From Chitinophaga niabensis (lineage in GTDB: Bacteria > Bacteroidota > Bacteroidia > Chitinophagales > Chitinophagaceae): a DNA stretch of 64,000 nucleotides. The position numbers and the translations under genes are program-made. The notes under the pieces are model-generated. The model ran no database searches, was not told the DNA's origin, and saw only the letters and a program-made list of their open reading frames with translations. Shown piece after piece: positions 63,168 to 64,000 of this stretch (its first letter is position 1; each line of letters starts with the position of its first letter). The DNA lies in contig NZ_FSRA01000002.1 in NCBI RefSeq assembly GCF_900129465.1, positions 2,108,001 to 2,172,000 of the forward strand. The letters run 5' to 3'.

Positions 63168-64000
63168 ATGACACAGTACAAGAACATCACAGTAAACGGA
63201 TTGAACATTTTTTACCGCGAGGCGGGTGATCCAAAGAACCCTGCTATCCTGCTCTTGCATGGGTTTCCCACTTCCTCTCATATGTTCCGCAACCTGATCG
63301 CGGACCTGGAGGACAAATATTATCTCGTGGCACCGGACTTTCCCGGCTTTGGTTACAGCAGTATGCCCAGGGTAACGGAATTTGATTACAGCTTCGATAA
63401 CCTTTCTGTGATCACGGAGGATTTTATCAATGCCATCGGCCTGAAAAAATTCAGCATGTATGTGATGGATTATGGCGCGCCTGTTGGTTACCGTATCGCA
63501 GAACGGAACCCCGAAAAGATCCAGGCGCTGCTGGTGCAGAATGGAAATGCTTATGAAGAAGGATTGACGGACTTCTGGACACCTATTTTCAAATACTGGA
63601 AGAACCCTGAGCACACTGAGGAAGTGGCCACGATGCTGTTACCGGAATCAACACGCTGGCAATATGTAGATGGCGTAAAGGATGTAACGAAGATCAACCC
63701 TGACAACTGGCAGCACGATCAGTCTTTGTTAGACAGGCCGGGTAACCGCGAGATCCAGCTGCAACTGTTCTTATCCTACGGAACCAATCCTCCGCTGTAT
63801 CCCAAATGGCAGGCCTATTTTCGTAAATACCAGCCGCCAACCCTTATAACCTGGGGAGCCAACGATACCATCTTTCCTCCATCCGGCGCACATCCTTACA
63901 AACGTGATCTGCAAAATGTGGATTTTCATCTCTTAGATACAGGGCACTTTGCATTGGAAGATCATCATAAAGAGATCAGCTCACTGATAGACGGCTTCCT
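63168..64000 (+). CDS. Alpha/beta hydrolase of the epoxide hydrolase/haloalkane dehalogenase type (partial)
   Basis: The frame is open from the ATG at 63168 to the right edge, giving at least 277 residues and continuing outside. It is an alpha/beta hydrolase with the HGFPTSS oxyanion motif near residue 32. A nucleophile Asp in YVMDYGAPVGYR replaces the usual Ser and points to the epoxide hydrolase/haloalkane dehalogenase branch. The acid Asp is in WGANDTIFPP and the His in DTGHFALEDHH. It shares an operator motif with the adjacent tetR and is likely repressed by it. The substrate could be an epoxide, a halogenated compound or an ester. Confidence 0.9.
   Translation, partial: MTQYKNITVNGLNIFYREAGDPKNPAILLLHGFPTSSHMFRNLIADLEDKYYLVAPDFPGFGYSSMPRVTEFDYSFDNLSVITEDFINAIGLKKFSMYVMDYGAPVGYRIAERNPEKIQALLVQNGNAYEEGLTDFWTPIFKYWKNPEHTEEVATMLLPESTRWQYVDGVKDVTKINPDNWQHDQSLLDRPGNREIQLQLFLSYGTNPPLYPKWQAYFRKYQPPTLITWGANDTIFPPSGAHPYKRDLQNVDFHLLDTGHFALEDHHKEISSLIDGF

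Noticed and set aside
1..64000. Search for tRNA, rRNA, CRISPR and insertion sequences
   Set aside because: No GGTTCGAATCC-type tRNA arm, regularly spaced spacer array, or transposase-like frame with terminal repeats was found on either strand.

Overview
The window is a 64 kb piece of a Bacteroidota chromosome, most likely a Chitinophagaceae / Chitinophaga-type soil glycan degrader. The reasons are: two SusC/SusD pairs, many exported glycosidases, a type IX secretion (T9SS) sorting tail, almost no Shine-Dalgarno sequences, Bacteroidota-type promoters (TTTG at -33 and TAnnTTTG at -7), a RhaI-type rhamnose isomerase and a fused RhaEW protein. I saw no rRNA, tRNA, CRISPR array, phage or insertion sequence. 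The genus is inference.

Layout. (1) 1-9801: a polysaccharide utilisation locus with a truncated SusC, SusD, two exported six-hairpin glycosidases of uncertain family, a GntR/LacI-hybrid regulator and a sodium:solute symporter. (2) 9785-18969: a Tat-exported Gfo/Idh/MocA oxidoreductase, a VOC protein, a PQQ dehydrogenase with a cytochrome c domain, an NHL-repeat lipoprotein and a large modular M60-type metallopeptidase. (3) 18998-27680: a second SusCD pair with an exported phosphotriesterase-family protein and a membrane-spanning Reg_prop/Y_Y_Y/LuxR-HTH sensor. (4) 27801-31325: a TonB-dependent siderophore-type receptor with a PepSY membrane protein. (5) 31497-41673: a GH127-type beta-L-arabinofuranosidase, small lipoproteins, a LytS/LytTR signalling operon with one degenerate and one intact kinase, an exported phosphoesterase and a GH92 alpha-mannosidase. 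(6) 41702-53285: a complete L-rhamnose island. RhaB, RhaI, RhaEW and RhaT point left. A GntR-type regulator, a GH106 alpha-L-rhamnosidase, a 39-codon ORF and a sialate O-acetylesterase-type protein point right. The divergent promoter region holds five exact-period 11-bp repeats. (7) 53399-64000: a choice-of-anchor lipoprotein, a ClC antiporter, an AraC regulator divergent from a zinc dehydrogenase, an uncharacterised exported protein, a DUF4198-type protein, an approximately 90-bp tandem repeat array, a GH105-type unsaturated rhamnogalacturonyl hydrolase with a LacI-type operator, and a TetR/alpha-beta-hydrolase pair sharing one operator motif.

How it works together. The glycosidases (GH106, GH105, GH127, GH92, two unassigned) and esterase fit deconstruction of rhamnose- and arabinose-containing plant polysaccharides such as pectin side chains. 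The rhamnose released would enter by RhaT and be cleaved to DHAP and lactaldehyde-derived products. The most useful new observations are regulatory. They are 11-bp helically phased direct repeats at two sugar loci, 21-bp phased direct repeats at the same distance from the -7 box in two promoters around the LytTR operon, a shared TetR operator, a LacI operator before the GH105 gene, an orphan terminator suggesting a small RNA, and a pseudokinase/kinase pair.
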